In this document: in pieces, positions 24,850 through 36,588 of the stretch
Numbering within the stretch: position 1 is the stretch's first letter
How the letters are laid out: each line of letters opens with the position of its first letter
NCBI GenBank assembly: GCA_037367355.1
Contig: CM074697.1
Coordinates: 992,001 to 1,056,000 of the forward strand
Direction: 5' to 3'
DNA from: Neoscytalidium dimidiatum
Taxonomy: Eukaryota > Ascomycota > Dothideomycetes > Botryosphaeriales > Botryosphaeriaceae
DNA length: 64,000 nt
Notes under the pieces: generated by a model
What the model was told of the DNA's origin: nothing
Seen by the model: only the letters and a program-made list of their open reading frames with translations
Database searches by the model: none
Program-made: the position numbers and the translations under genes

Positions 24850-26154
24850 ATGCGTGCCATTCTCCTTGGCCCCTCTCGTTTTGCAGCAGTAAGCGCTTTC
24901 CCTTGTGGCCAGCCTACCAGGTATTGACTCTTCCCTCACCCGCGAAGCAAGAGTACGCAGACAGCAGCTGGGGGGTAATCAGCTAGGTGGAGCGACTACC
25001 TGTCCTTTTAACGCCAATCATGTACCAGCAGCACCAGCGGCGGACCAATTCCCGTACAACAATGCCAAAGACGGGATTCCCGGCAATAACAAGTGTGGAT
25101 ACCAAGTTCCAACTCCTGGTGACACTGCTCACGGGTTCGTCCCATCGGGACCAGATAATATTCGCGGGCCATGCCCCGGTCTGAATGCTGCAGCAAACCA
25201 TAATGTCAGTCACCTCAGGGGAACCTTTCCGCCCAGCACAACGGCAATTTACAGACACCATAGTTTCTCGCTCACGATGGCATCGTGACCTTCAACGAGC
25301 TCGTCGACGCCCAGCAAAACGTCTACAACGTGGGCTACAACCTCGCCATCCCGCTTGCCGTCCTCGGCCTCACACTCACCGACGGCGACCCAATTACGCA
25401 AAAGCTATCCATCAGCTGCGACGCGACCATGCGGACGTCAGTCTCACCGCTGCTGACGGGCAGCCAGCCAGGCCTAGATGGCCACAACAAGTTCGAAGCC
25501 GATACGTCCCAGAAGCGCAACGACTACTTCCTCGCCGAGGGCGACAACTTTAGCTTCAACGCGACTCTCTTCGAGATGATGGTGGACACGTGCCAGGGCG
25601 ACTTCAACCGCGAGAACCTGGCGTTGTGCCGCAAGCAGCGGTACAATCAGAGCCTGGCGGAGAATGAAATTTTCTCATTTGGCCCGCTGAGCCTGCTGCT
25701 GTTCGGCGCCGCTAGCTTCCTGTACGGGCTGATGCCTGGCGCCACGCGCGGCTACGCACCCGATCTCGAGACAATCTCGCCCTTCTTCGGCACGGAACAA
25801 GCAATGGACGGCTCATGGAGCTTCACGGCGGAACGTATTCCGGACGATTTGACGAACCGCGTCCTGCCGGATGAGACGCACGAGATCTTAGAGATGTACT
25901 TGCTGCATCCGATCCTTTTTGGCGGTACGACCGGCGAAGGCGGGTTCGATGCGCTGTCCAAGTTCGGTTCCATTGAGGACGGCAAGATTGTCGATGCGCC
26001 GAATACGGAGTGCTTGTTGTATCAGTTGTTGATGCAGAGCGTGCCGAGCTCATCGAATGGCGCCATAACACCGACTGTGGAGACGTTGAACTTGATTGCG
26101 GGTAAACTGGTGCCGCAGTTTGAGAATCTTGGATGCCCGCATCCGTTGAACTGA
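24850..26154 (+). CDS. Secreted heme-thiolate haloperoxidase-like protein (Peroxidase_2), frameshift near the start
   Basis: Family of Caldariomyces chloroperoxidase and unspecific peroxygenases, extracellular heme-thiolate enzymes. The main exons are 24850-25204 and 25264-26154. The proximal heme ligand motif is present as IRGPCPGLNAAANHN, followed across the intron by FLAHDGIVTFNELVDAQQN. The distal acid-base motif is HNKFEADTSQKRNDYF. The C-terminal part (LSLLLFGAASFLY, LHPILFGG, NLGCPHPLN) matches long fungal members. The ATG at 24850 opens a signal-peptide-like start (MRAILLGPSRFAAVSAFP), but the family sequence SLPGIDSSL continues one base out of register, so the frame must change by one base at 24897-24904, in a TTT-CCC-TT string. 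With that change the length is 414 residues. This may be an assembly indel, a true mutation or a mis-read start region. Confidence 0.8.
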
Positions 26155-26567
26155 GATGAAAATCCTGTGAGGAAGGTAGGACGAGCGGAGGTTGTAGGTG
26201 ATTGCTCTCGTCTGATATAGGCGAGGAGCGAAACACGAAACGGAAAGCAGCGGAAGAATAGGATAGGGCTTGTTCATGCACGTCCATGACAAGGCGTTGG
26301 CACACGAGAAGCCCTTGTCATTCACTCACTGTACATCGAATCGTCCCCTAGTTCCTGAATGATGACGTACATTCTCTTGCACAGCCCTGACGAGCTTCGT
26401 AAATTTTGGTAATCTTTCACACCAACCACCGACCAACGCCTCCCGATGCATGGCAATGATAGCCCCTGATTATCATGAAGAACCCAACTAACGCCATGTT
26501 CAAAGTGTGTAGCAATAGATTCGCTGCCCGAGCAAGACAGATGTTACGCCGGGGTCTCTGGTCGGGG
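26155..26567. other. Convergent 3' region
   Basis: 413 bp between the convergent ends of the haloperoxidase-like and histone-fold genes. It should hold both 3' untranslated regions. No other feature seen. Confidence 0.5.
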
Positions 26568-27230
26568 TTATGCAGGTGTAGGCTTCTGATCCACGTCCAT
26601 GGCGTCTCCTCCGTTTTCCGGCTCCGGCTTCTCGGCACCAGCAGTAGCTTGGCCATTCGGAGGCTGACCATTAGTAGTAGTCACCGTGGCAGTGAGCGTT
26701 GTTTGTCCGTTCGCAGCTGTGCCGTTGGCCTGAGCAGCTTCTTGCGCAACGGCCTGAGCAGCCCTCTTCTTCTCGCGCTCAGCCTTGGCGTCCCTGAAGG
26801 ACTGTGTTTTTGGAACGACGTCGGTAAGAAACTCGAGGTTGTCGAGGCGGGCAACAGCTTGTTCTGTAATGCTATGTAAGCTTCGGGTTTCTGGAAAATG
26901 GCAGAAACATTCGTTCGTGGGGACGTACGAACGTGGCTGTAGGCCAGCGAGCGCTTAGGCTTCTTCTCCGCTTTAAGCATTTTGTGGGCCTGCTCAGTCA
27001 GGTAATAGACAAATTCCTCCGTCGCAACAGCAATAGCAAAGGCAGCATTGGCGGAGCATGCGTTGATGTCTTCGTCGGCCTGGATGATTTTCTTCACACG
27101 CGCAACTGCTGGGTGATTAGATTGCCGGAGCTCTTTTAGGGCGAATATCTTGCAGGCTAAACTCACGAGGAAGGGATACTGAGCCGGTGATGTTGGGAGG
27201 ACGAGGAATCGGGTTGTTGTTGTAAGGCAT
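26568..27230 (-). CDS. Dpb3/CHRAC-type histone-fold protein (CBF/NF-Y family)
   Basis: Small histone-fold protein of the CBFD/NF-YB/HMF family, most like the Dpb3 subunit of DNA polymerase epsilon and CHRAC-15/17 partners, which bind DNA as a heterodimer in replication or chromatin remodelling. Exons on the minus strand are 27230-27167, 27105-26929 and 26890-26568, giving 187 residues. The histone fold is SVSLPLARVKKIIQAD, NAAFAIAVATEEFVYYLTEQAHKML, then AVARLDNLEFLTDVVPKT. The tail is rich in Ala, Asn, Gly and Gln and ends MDVDQKPTPA. The second intron (26891-26928) is only 38 nt by the best phase-consistent splice; an alternative using a GTCCCC donor and the AG at about 26877 is possible, so the loop there is uncertain. 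It is divergent from the CLC channel, and an ACGCGT lies about 172 bp upstream. Confidence 0.82.
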
Positions 27231-27617
27231 GGCGGTGGTATTTTGCGCGGACGCGAGGCGGTAGTGCCCAAATTAGTAGCGCACAGCGCGGAGGTACAAG
27301 TAGTAGGCAGTCCTCGAGGTCGCTTCGATGCTGTCCAATAGAGGGGCGCAGACGACGCAGCTCGCGTTTGAGAGAGGGAGGCAGAGTATGGTAAGAGCGG
27401 GACGCGTGCGAGGAGCGCGGCGGAGAGTCGTGACTTGGGGACGGATAAGCCCAGATGGGTAAGGATCGGCGCCCGATATGATCCCCGGCGCATGCAAGGT
27501 ACCCTGTCCTCGTCGCTGCCTGCCCTACGTAGCCAGACACCATTGCTATTCTCACATTGGCCCCCTGCGCGTTCAATGACGAGCTGCTCAGCTGCGCCCG
27601 GATAGACACACGATGCG
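27231..27617. promoter_or_regulatory. Divergent promoter of the histone-fold and CLC genes
   Basis: 387 bp between divergent starts, holding both promoters. Contains ACGCGT at 27402-27407. Confidence 0.5.
27402..27407. promoter_or_regulatory. ACGCGT (MCB-like) site upstream of the histone-fold gene
   Basis: About 172 bp upstream of the histone-fold start on the minus strand and 211 bp from the CLC start on the plus strand. Motif evidence only. Confidence 0.3.
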
Positions 27618-30401
27618 ATGACTAGCCGCTCAAGCTCCACCGCTGGCCTGCGCGCCTCTTCCCAACCGCGCGGCGCTTCGCTGACCCGCCGCGTGTCAGC
27701 CCTCTCCAACACCGAAGAGGGTGTCGACCACGAGAGAACTACCGCCGACCACGCAATCCACGAGGAGATCGCCGAGATCAAGCGCTATGAGGACTTCACT
27801 ACCATCGACTGGGTTCAGGATGCCGCCCGCGAGCAACTGCGTCGCAAAGCTCGTCGGCAAGAGAAGCAGGGCTTCTTTGAACGCGGGCGTGGTCCTACCT
27901 GGCGCCGTAAACTGTACGATGCCTACGACGCTGGACAGGCCTGGATTGTCGTCAGCTTGGTCGGCGTCGCCATTGGTCTCAACGCTGCCTTCCTAAACAT
28001 TGTTACAGAGTGGTTGTCGGACATCAAGCTAGGCTATTGTACCACCGCGTTCTATCTGAACGAGCAATTCTGTTGCTGGGGCGCTGAGGGGGGTAAGTGA
28101 TACTTTCACTTCCGCAGAAGGGTGTACTGACTGGCTATAGGTTGCAAAGAGTGGCACCACTGGAGTAGCTTTTGGCCCGTCAATTATCTACTTTACATCC
28201 TCTTTTCCACTATCTTCGCCTTTATCGCCGGAAGACTTGTCAAGTCGTTCGCGCCGTACGCCGCTGGCTCGGGAATCTCAGAAATAAAGTGTATCGTCGC
28301 TGGTTTCGTCATGAAGGGGTTCTTGGGGTTCAAGACTTTGGTCATCAAATCTATCACTCTGCCTTTGGCGATTGCCTCCGGCTTGTCTGTCGGAAAGGAA
28401 GGCCCTAGCGTGCACTATGCAGTGTGCACTGGCAATGTGGTTTCACGCTTGTTCAACAAATATAAGCGGAACGCTTCGAAAACGCGTGAGATCCTGACAG
28501 CTAGTGCGGCTGCAGGTGTTGGTGTTGCTTTCGGTAGTCCGATTGGAGGTGTTCTCTTCTCCTTGGAGGTATGCTATACACTTTTTCCATCGCCGACAGC
28601 CATTGACGCAAGCTCCGCTAGGAAATCGCGAATCATTTCCCGCTTAAAACTATGTGGAGAAGCTATTTCTGTGCTCTGGTGGCGACTGCTGTGCTCGCTG
28701 TACGTTTCCCCCTGAGTGCGTTCTGCGAACCTCATACTTACAAAGCAGGCCATGAATCCGTTCAGGACCGGCCAACTAGTCATGTTTCAGGTCAAGTATG
28801 ATCGTGATTGGCACTTCTTCGAAGTTATTTTCTACATAATCCTCGGTGCCTTTGGTGGACTGTATGGCGCATTCGTTATAAAGTGGAACCTGCGTGTCCA
28901 AGCCTTCCGCAAGAAGTATCTCGCACAGTATCCAATCTGGGAGGCAACAATCCTGGCTCTTATCACCGCCATAATTTGCTACCCAAATATGTTCCTGCGG
29001 ATAGACATGACTGAGAGCATGGAGATCCTGTTCAGAGAGTGTGAGGGAGCTCATGATTACGACGAAATCTGCGAGTAAGTTGACCTCGGACTCAAGCTGT
29101 CGGCTTTGCTGATCATCCGAAGACGCAAGCATCGATGGCATCTTGTCTTCACTCTGGCTGCCGCCACCGTGATCCGAACACTGCTAGTTATCATCTCGTA
29201 TGGCTGCAAAGTTCCCGCCGGCATCTTTGTTCCATCCATGGCTATTGGAGCCTCGTTTGGTCGAATGGTTGGAGTCCTCGTACAAGCCTTGTACGACACA
29301 TTTCCGAACTCAAGCTTCTTCTCTGCATGCGACCCTGACGGTCCGTGTATCACGCCCGGCACGTACGCGTTTCTTGGAGCCGCGGCGGCACTCAGTGGCA
29401 TTATGCATATCACAGTCTCGGTCGTCGTCATAATGTTCGAGCTCACCGGAGCCCTGACGTACATTCTTCCTACGATGGTAAGCGTAAATGTTCCGGCACG
29501 TTTGTTTGCCTACTGACCCTAGTCACAGATTGTGGTTGGGGTGACGAAAGCAGTCAGTGAGCGATTTGGTAAAGGTGGCATCGCGGATCGTGCCATTTGG
29601 GCAAATGGATTCCCGTTCTTGGACAACAAAGAAGAACACACATTTGGTGTGCCTGTTTCCCAAGTCATGACGACCAATCTGGTCACACTACCTGCGTCAG
29701 GACTGCAATTGCGTGAAGTCGAGAAGATTCTCGCAAACAACGATTTCTCCGGATATCCTATTATTGAGGACAAAGCTTCCAAAACATTGCTAGGATACAT
29801 TGGCCGCATTGAGCTTCGATACGCGATCGACCGGGCGCGGCGCCTGCAGTCTTTGCCGCCGACAGCTAAATGTTACTTTACGCCGGGGTCACAACTTGCC
29901 GGTCAAACGCCTAGCACACCTGCGCCGGCGATCTCGTTCGATACGATGGCAACGACTTCGGCACAAATGACGATTGATATAAGTCGTTTTGTGGATCCCA
30001 CGCCGCTGGCGGTCCATCCCAGGTTGCCGTTGGAGACAGTGATGGAGCTCTTCAAGAAGATGGGGCCACGTGTGATTCTTGTGGAGTACCGTGGCCGTCT
30101 TACGGGGCTAATCACAGTCAAGGATTGCCTGAAATATCAATTTAAGGTTGAGGCTCACGAAAATCCCCGCGATGAGAGCCGCATGGAAGAGAGGGGCGAG
30201 AGACTTTGGGTTGTGATCAGAGGGGTGGCAGATTTTGTGGGCATGAAGATCGGTCTCAGTAAAGGAAAGGTTAGGTTGAGTGAGGGCCATACCATGGGGG
30301 CTGGAGGCTTAAGCCCCAGCAGTCCTCAGCATCGACAGGGACGCGAAAGACCTGCGCAAGAAAATAGAGAAGACCAAGGGCTGGAGCTCGAGGATAGGTA
30401 G
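27618..30401 (+). CDS. CLC-type chloride channel/transporter (Gef1/ClC-3-like)
   Basis: Cl-/H+ transport protein of intracellular membranes (Golgi, endosome, vacuole), resembling yeast Gef1. Exons 27618-28092, 28141-28568, 28622-28699, 28749-29074, 29123-29477 and 29529-30401 encode 844 residues; all phases agree. The CLC signatures are [10 protein letters not shown] (selectivity-filter motif, usually GSGIPE), GKEGPSVH (with the gating glutamate) and [17 protein letters not shown]. The cytoplasmic C-terminus carries two CBS domains ([19 protein letters not shown]...GYPIIED and [31 protein letters not shown], given here in parts). The N-terminal region has [17 protein letters not shown], typical of the eukaryotic ClC-3/4/5-Gef1 branch. 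A short exon of 26 codons (28622-28699) is supported by the family sequence around [18 protein letters not shown]. Confidence 0.94.
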
Positions 30402-31568
30402 CTTTTTGGATCGCGGAGTTTGATGCATGTTCATTAGACAATTTTTGCGCGTAGCAATCCCTTTTTTGTCATAACACTGCGGATCAGGCGCCAAGTCCAG
30501 AGGCCTGAGTGCCGGACTGTGGGAAAATGTTCTGAGCCGAAGTTTTCCCGGCGCGTGGCGGGGAAATATAAGAGGAGAGGAGGCGCTGCCTCAACTAATT
30601 CCACGGCGGTACGAATTTCATCTTCGCTTCACAAATATCTCCTTTTCTTCCCGGACCTCGAACTTGTCTGTGCCGCCGCGGTTCACCATGTTCATGCCCA
30701 GTGTCTGTGGAGCATTAGCTCTTCATACGACGAACATATACCACCTTTGACAGCACCGAGCCAGGACCGTTTGCCTCAACGCTGGGCAGTGCGAGCAGCT
30801 TGGTCAAATTGCGCCCCTACCTGGGAATCTGATGGACAGTGTGCAATGGTCTTTCTGTTTTCTGTTTCCCCATTCCTTCCTGTCTCTCCCCATTTTCTGG
30901 GCCTTGTGGAGCGGTCAAATAAAGCATATTCGAGCACACGGGTGGCGCCTCTCTATCGCCCAGTCCGTGCAAGACCAGTTCCTAGAATGAAGACAGGGCT
31001 CTCTGACACAGCTTACCTGGTACTCCGTGGAAGTTGTGATTCGTTTCACCCTCAACATCTATCGTAATTTTAAGCTTGTTGTTCATTGCGCAAGCGCAAC
31101 TGGCACCTAAGTCTGCTGCTGCCTGCCGCCTGCCTCCTGCCTAAACTGTACTTTATGCAGATAGCAACGATCAAATTGAAATCCCTTGTGAGGATTGTCT
31201 TTCTCGTTCCAGAGCCAGCTGTTGCATTGCAATTCACAAGTTCACGCACGAAGATCCAGGGTTCGCGTTTCCTCTCAGCGCGAGGCTGCTCGGAGCTTGG
31301 GTTGGTCCAGTTTTCGCAGCACGCGTAGCGCGACGCGAACTCGCGCGGTCACGTCCCGCCTCACTGATGTCAACTTCTTGAGGTTCGCGTCTGCCCGTCA
31401 TTTGCGCCTTACACGTTACGGCGCCCTACTGGGCGTATAGCCAATCTAACACTCCCTGAGGCCTCCTCTTCCGTGGGCAGCGAGCCCCCTCCTCTGCGTA
31501 TCGTTCCCACACCATCGCCGCACTTTGGCCACCCGCTCTCCGCCCTCCTCCTACTACAAACCACAGCC
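30402..31568. other. Intergenic region before rad18
   Basis: 1.17 kb. A 183-codon plus frame (30519-31067) has no recognisable domain and I do not support it as a gene. The segment 31320-31360 is dense in CGCG-type motifs, including ACGCGT at 31321-31326. The last 100 bases before the rad18 ATG are C/T-rich, like a fungal leader. Confidence 0.45.
31321..31326. promoter_or_regulatory. ACGCGT (MCB-like) site upstream of rad18
   Basis: About 245 bp before the rad18 ATG, inside a short run of CGCG-containing sequence. Motif evidence only. Confidence 0.3.
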
Positions 31569-33192
31569 ATGGACGCGAACGCTATTTCTATACCAGACTC
31601 CACAGACTGGCTGCAAACTCCGCTAGCAGGCTTCGCGCCACTGGAGGCAGCGCTACGGTGCCAGGTGTGCAAGGACTTCTTTGACACGCCGATGATGACG
31701 TCGTGCTCGCACACCTTCTGCTCCCTGTGTATCCGCCGGTGCTTCGCTATGGACGGTCGTTGTCCCACCTGCCGCACCGCCGACCAAGACTCGAAGCTTC
31801 GCCGCAATTGGACTGCGTCAGAGCTCGTCGATGCCTTCCAAGCTGCAAGACCACAGGCCCTAGCGCTGGCGCGGAAAGCAAAGGACGAACGCGAGTTTGG
31901 GAGTGCAGGCGAAGGAAGGAAAACGAGAGGGGGCGGAAATAACAAGAAAAGGAAATTGGAAGAGGTCAAAGATTCCGAGGATGAACGCGAAGATGAGGCT
32001 GCAAGCAGGCCTGCTCGCAAGACACGGAGCCAGGCGCGCAGATCGGTGACGAGCTCCCAGACACCTGAAGTCATTAATCTGGAAGATGACGAAGGAAGCG
32101 ACTTCGCAGCAGAAGAGGAGTCGGGAGATGTAGAGTCAAATGACGGCTTGGTGGCATGTCCCATGTGCAACAAGCGCATGAAGGAGGAGGCTGTCTTCCC
32201 GCATCTCGATCGCTGTGAGGGACCAGACAAAGGCAGTAGCTCATCGCGATCAACACGGTATGTCAAGACCCTAGACGAAAGAGACTTCGGCGTATTGATT
32301 GGCATTCAAAAGACCCAGCAGGAACACAGCTTCTTCCCATCCTCTTCAACAGCGCTCACGCGACGGTCCAACATCGAAGAAAGATCCTGAACCTCTAGCA
32401 CGCCTACCTCAGCTCAATTACTCTCTCCTCAAAGACCAGGCATTACGCAAAAAGCTTGCCGAGCTGGGCATTCCCACTTCAGGAACCCGTGCTCAACAAA
32501 TCAGGCGTCATACCGAGTGGGTCAATCTTTGGAACGCGAATGTGGATTCTCTGCGTCCAAAAACGAAACGTGAACTTCTCTTTGAGCTGGAAAAGTGGGA
32601 AAGGAGCCTGAGCATGGAGAGCGGTGGAGGGAGCGTCATTGGCGGCGCCGCTGGTTCTCAAGTCATGAAGAAAGATTTCGACGGCGAGAAATGGGCTAAG
32701 AGCAACAAGAGCCATTTCGACGAGCTGATTGCGAGTGCAAGAGCCAAGAGATCAGCTCCTGAGGGAGAGAACGAGGCAAAGGAGAAAGAAAACAACATGT
32801 CTACGAAGGCGAACGGCGCAACGGCTCCCAGCAATTCAGCCAGTAGCTCGGAAGAGGACCAGCAACCTCATTCGTACGAGGATAACAAAGCAGCACTCGA
32901 GAAGGTTCGTGATCGTGTTGACGACGCTAGTCGAGGTGCTCCTTCGCTCCCTCACAGGAACTCGAACACTCTGGAAGAGGCCGATCCCGATGGCAGGGAG
33001 ACTCATGCCAGTAGTACTACAAATATCCCTAGCAAGACCACCAAACCTCACTCAAACTCACAAAAAGAGAAGGAAGTCCCCTCATCCCTGCCAGGACGAC
33101 TGGCATCGCCTTCAGAGGATCTGCGGAAAAAACCCATGTTTGAGGTCCCATCCGAGCCCGTCATGGACGTGGATACGGAAGCTGGCAAATAG
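31569..33192 (+). CDS. rad18: Postreplication repair E3 ubiquitin ligase RAD18
   Basis: With Rad6 it mono-ubiquitinates PCNA at stalled forks and so starts translesion synthesis or template switching. Exons 31569-32257 and 32313-33192 encode 522 residues, within the family range. A C3HC4 RING (about residues 31-69) is seen as CQVCKDFF, SCSHTFCSLCIRRCF and CPTC. A UBZ4-type zinc finger (about 197-216) has CPMCNKRM and HLDRC. A SAP domain follows (LPQLNYSLLKDQALRKKLAELG and TRAQQIRRHTEWVNLWNAN). The C-terminal third is low-complexity and charged, ending MDVDTEAGK. This RING-UBZ-SAP order is diagnostic. The intron (GTATGT...AAAAG, 55 nt) joins STR to PSRNTAS with correct phase. Confidence 0.95.
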
Positions 33193-33457
33193 TCTTGCAC
33201 TTGAGCGATATAGCGGGCATGCATATAATCACTATATATAAGTCCTTTACTTTCTAAATATAGCGTAGGACTGAGAGCGAGTGCATGGGAAGACGAAAAT
33301 ATGATACCCCCGAAACTGTCCTCGTGCGCCGTTGACGTGCCAAATCCAAATCCATCTCCTAACTCCGTTGATGTGTCCTGCATACCGTGTCTGGTCAATA
33401 CAATCTATGTATACGCGGTAAACCTTTACTCCGTGTGATGGAAACTGACGGGTCGTT

Positions 33458-35111
33458 TTACTCCGCTGGCACAAGTCGCCTAGACTCTGGAGCCTCATCC
33501 TGCCCACTGACAAGTCCTTCAGGTCTAGACTCGTCGTCGAGCGAGATCCGTCCCAATTCCTGCGACGTCTCCATCACCTTTTCTTCCTCTGCTTCCAGCG
33601 AACGCTCAGACAGCCTAGCGGTCTCCTCTTCTCTCCGCTTCTCCGCCCTCTTCCGCGCCTCCTCCAGCCTTTCCACCTCTCGCAACCTCTCCGCCGTTCT
33701 CGCCGCCTCCTCCCTCTCCTCCCTCTCCTTCTCGGCCCGCTCCAGCGCCTCGAACTCCTCATCCACCTCATCCTCATCCACGACCGCTCCCTCTCTTCCA
33801 ACCTCGTTAATCACCTCGTTCACCTCATCCGCCCTACCCATCTCCTCTCGCAGCGCCTCCACCACACCCTCGACGCCCTCCGCCCCGCCCACCTGCGCGT
33901 GAAGGCCCCTCAGCACGCCCGCGCTCGCCTCCATCGCGCGCACGACCTCAACATTGTCCGCGGCCTCCTCGATCTTGGCGTACACGGCCTCCAGCTGCGC
34001 CAGCGTGTCGGCGCGCCGCTGCAGCGCCTGCTCGGCCAGCTTCTTGGAGCGCAGCGCCGCGAGCGCGGCCGCCCGCGACTTGGTCGTCGACACGGCGGCC
34101 CGCGCGGCGGCGTCGCAGGACGCGATGCGCTCGGTGAGGGCCGGCAGCTGCGCGTTGAGCGACGCGATCAGGCCGCGCAGGTGCGCGATCGTGACGTCCT
34201 GCTGCGTTATGGGGTCCGGGCGCGCGGCGTGGGCGGGCGCGAACTTGACCGTCTGGGAGGAGGGGTCGTAGGAGAGGGCGGGCTTGTCGCGGGAGAGGTG
34301 CGCGAGGAGGACGGAGACGTCGGTGGCGGTGAGCGCGTGGTCGGGGGAGAGGGCGTGGGCGAAGGTCGTGCGGAAGGAGTCGAGGGTGTAGATGCGGTCG
34401 ATTACGGACTTCGGGCTGGAGGCTTGCGCGACGATGGCGTTGCCGGCGGCCTGCGGTGCGGTGTGGATGGGTCAGTAAGGCGGCTTCCCTTGGCGGCGTG
34501 GGTTGAAGGTTGCGTACTTCGAGGTTCGCCATGATGACGAATTCGCCAGTTGCCAGCTTTTCTTGCGATGTTGTTCCACCAATCACACCTAGTTGTTGTA
34601 GTCCCCACGAAAGGATGGATAGCGGGTTTATGGTCCAGTTTCGAGCGTAGATGCTCGTTTTCGCTGTGAGGAAGTCCTTTAGCGGAATCAATTCCTTCTT
34701 TGAAACAGCATCATGCTGGTCATAGTCAGCTTAGCCAGCCTTATCCCGTTAACCCGGGTGTACACGAACAATCACTGCAGCCAGTGCCAGCGGTCTTCCG
34801 AAGTCATTGCTCGTGAGCTCTCGAAGTAGAGCTTCACCAGTGCTCAGAGTGAGCAGATTATTCGCAGTGGTCTGTGAGGGTATCAGGCCTGCTCGAGCAG
34901 CATGCGACAGGGCCTGGCGCCATGCTGAGAGGTTGGCGTTGTATCCGTCTGGGTTTGTTGCTTGTTGGATGCGGAAGTCCGAGTACAGCGACGCCAGGCG
35001 GCCTTTGCTGTTTTTCAGTTAGTTTCATGGTGCGTAAAGGGGATACAATCGAAGGGAATACCTTTTAAAGGCGTCTTCATGGGTCAGAATGAATTCCAAC
35101 AGCTCGGACAT
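33458..35111 (-). CDS. chm7: ESCRT-III-related CHMP7/Chm7 protein (Snf7 family)
   Basis: In yeast Chm7 recruits ESCRT-III to the inner nuclear membrane for nuclear-envelope and pore surveillance. Exons on the minus strand are 35111-35062, 35007-34770, 34715-34518 and 34450-33458, encoding 492 residues with consistent phases. The N-terminal half has the winged-helix-type region of CHMP7: RLASLYSDFRIQQATNPDGY, LSAWRQALSHAARAG, IPLKDFLTAKTSIYARNW and LSWGLQQLGV. The C-terminal half is the Snf7-like helical core (RAAALAALRSKKLAEQALQ, TLAQLEAVYAKIEEAADNVEVV, then EGVVEALREEMGRADEVNE), ending in a Glu/Arg-rich coiled coil. The third exon begins HDAVSKKELIPLKDF after a GACCAG acceptor. The last exon is markedly GC-rich. 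It converges with rad18 across 265 bp. Confidence 0.88.
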
Positions 35112-35305
35112 GTTGGGGCGCGGGTGTTGTCGCGGTTGATGTCACCGGCGCCAAGCAAAGGCAAAGAAGCGGGCGCATGTGCTCGCGGAGCAACCCGCCC
35201 GGACCAAGACGATCCATGCCATCTGGACCCTGACAAGAACCGCTTCACTTGCCTAAATTCACCTGCGGCTATACACGGCTTTTGTTCACTCATACAATGC
35301 TTCTC

Positions 35306-36588
35306 CTATTCCTTGCCTCCTAAGTACCTGTATACCACCGAAAAGTCCTTGCCCCTGCAATCCGGGTGCTCCGACGCAGCATCGTAGACGGCGCGAGCCG
35401 GTTCTCCCAATCGCAGCTTAACGTTGAACTCTTCTGCGCCTTTCAACGCAAGCTTGAGGTCCTTATTCATCAAGCTCAATCCAAATCCTCCCTCGTACCC
35501 TTTGCTAGCAGGCGATCCTTCAACCACACCAGGAACAGGGTTGTTAACCTCCGAAGGCCAACACTTGCCAGTAGCCGTGTTAATCAGATCAGCCAGCGCT
35601 TTTGGCTCAAGACCCCATTGAATCCCCAAATTCATGGCCTCAGCGGTGGCAATGTTATTGATTGCCAGGAGGTAGTTGTTGGCCAGCTTTGCCTTCACTC
35701 CGGAGCTTGCTGGTCCAAGATGCACCGTCCGCTTGCCCACCATTGAAAGAATCTCGCGTACGCGATCAATAATGTCATCCGGTGCGCCAACCATGAAGGT
35801 CAAGGTTCCCTTTTCTGCACCAACTACGCCTCCAGACATAGGAGCATCGACGTACTTGCCTTGGCCGGATGAGTGCACTGCATTGGCAACTTCCAAGGAT
35901 GACTGAGGGTCAATGGTAGAGACATCAATGAAAAGACGTAGTTTGGCACCCGGAGTGTCAAGCAGAGTCGGCGGTATCAGCATGTTGGCATACACGCCGC
36001 GCACATGGTGCGGCTCAGGAAGAGCCGTGATAATAGTTTCCTACCGCCAAGTCAGCTGCTAGTCATTGAGATGCGAGCAATGAGAGAGATAACAAGTTTC
36101 GTTTACTGGAGTATCAGAGGATTGGCTTTGATGATAATATAGAATCATTATAAGAGCCGCGAAACACGGCTCCCACTTAGATCATAGATAGAACATGCTC
36201 ATCATGAAATTGTGTGAAAGGCGTTTTGGGTCAAGGGTGTCCTTACCGACTTCTCGGCCACCTCGCGTACACTGTCAGCCACGTGCACACCCTGCTGGCC
36301 GGCTTCCTTCGCAAAATTGGACGTTGCATTCGTGTTGACATCGTGAATAACCAAGGTGTCGTCCTTGGGCAGTTTCGCACGCAAGTTCTTGGCCATGGGA
36401 TACCCTACATGCAAACACGGTCAATGCTGTTACCACGCGAGACGGCGGCACGGGAGAAACATACCCATTCGACCGAGGCCAATGAATCCCCATATTGCTT
36501 GGTTTCTGGGCGACGTGGAAAAGCATCTTCTGGTTGCGAGCCGTGCAGGGGAGACGACGGAAGGGATACGCCTTAGGGACGCGGCCAT
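35306..36588 (-). CDS. Mitochondrial 3-hydroxyisobutyrate dehydrogenase
   Basis: NAD-dependent oxidation of 3-hydroxyisobutyrate to methylmalonate semialdehyde in valine breakdown. Exons on the minus strand are 36588-36465, 36404-36247 and 36040-35306, giving 338 residues. An Arg/Ser-rich start (MAASLRRIPSVVSPARLATRR) looks like a mitochondrial presequence. The dinucleotide fold is WGFIGLGRMGYPMAKNL; the substrate loop is YVDAPMSGGVVGAEKGTL; the catalytic lysine is in SGVKAKLANNYLLAI; NPVPGVVEGSPASKGYEGGF and SLMNKDLKLAL are typical of this enzyme rather than of 6-phosphogluconate dehydrogenase. The frame stays open upstream to an ATG at 36714, so a 42-residue longer form is possible. The second intron (36041-36246) is 206 nt, unusually long here. 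Confidence 0.92.

Noticed and set aside
31409..32305. Minus-strand frame of 298 codons
   Set aside because: Antisense to rad18; composition is Ser/Arg-rich as expected for a shadow frame.
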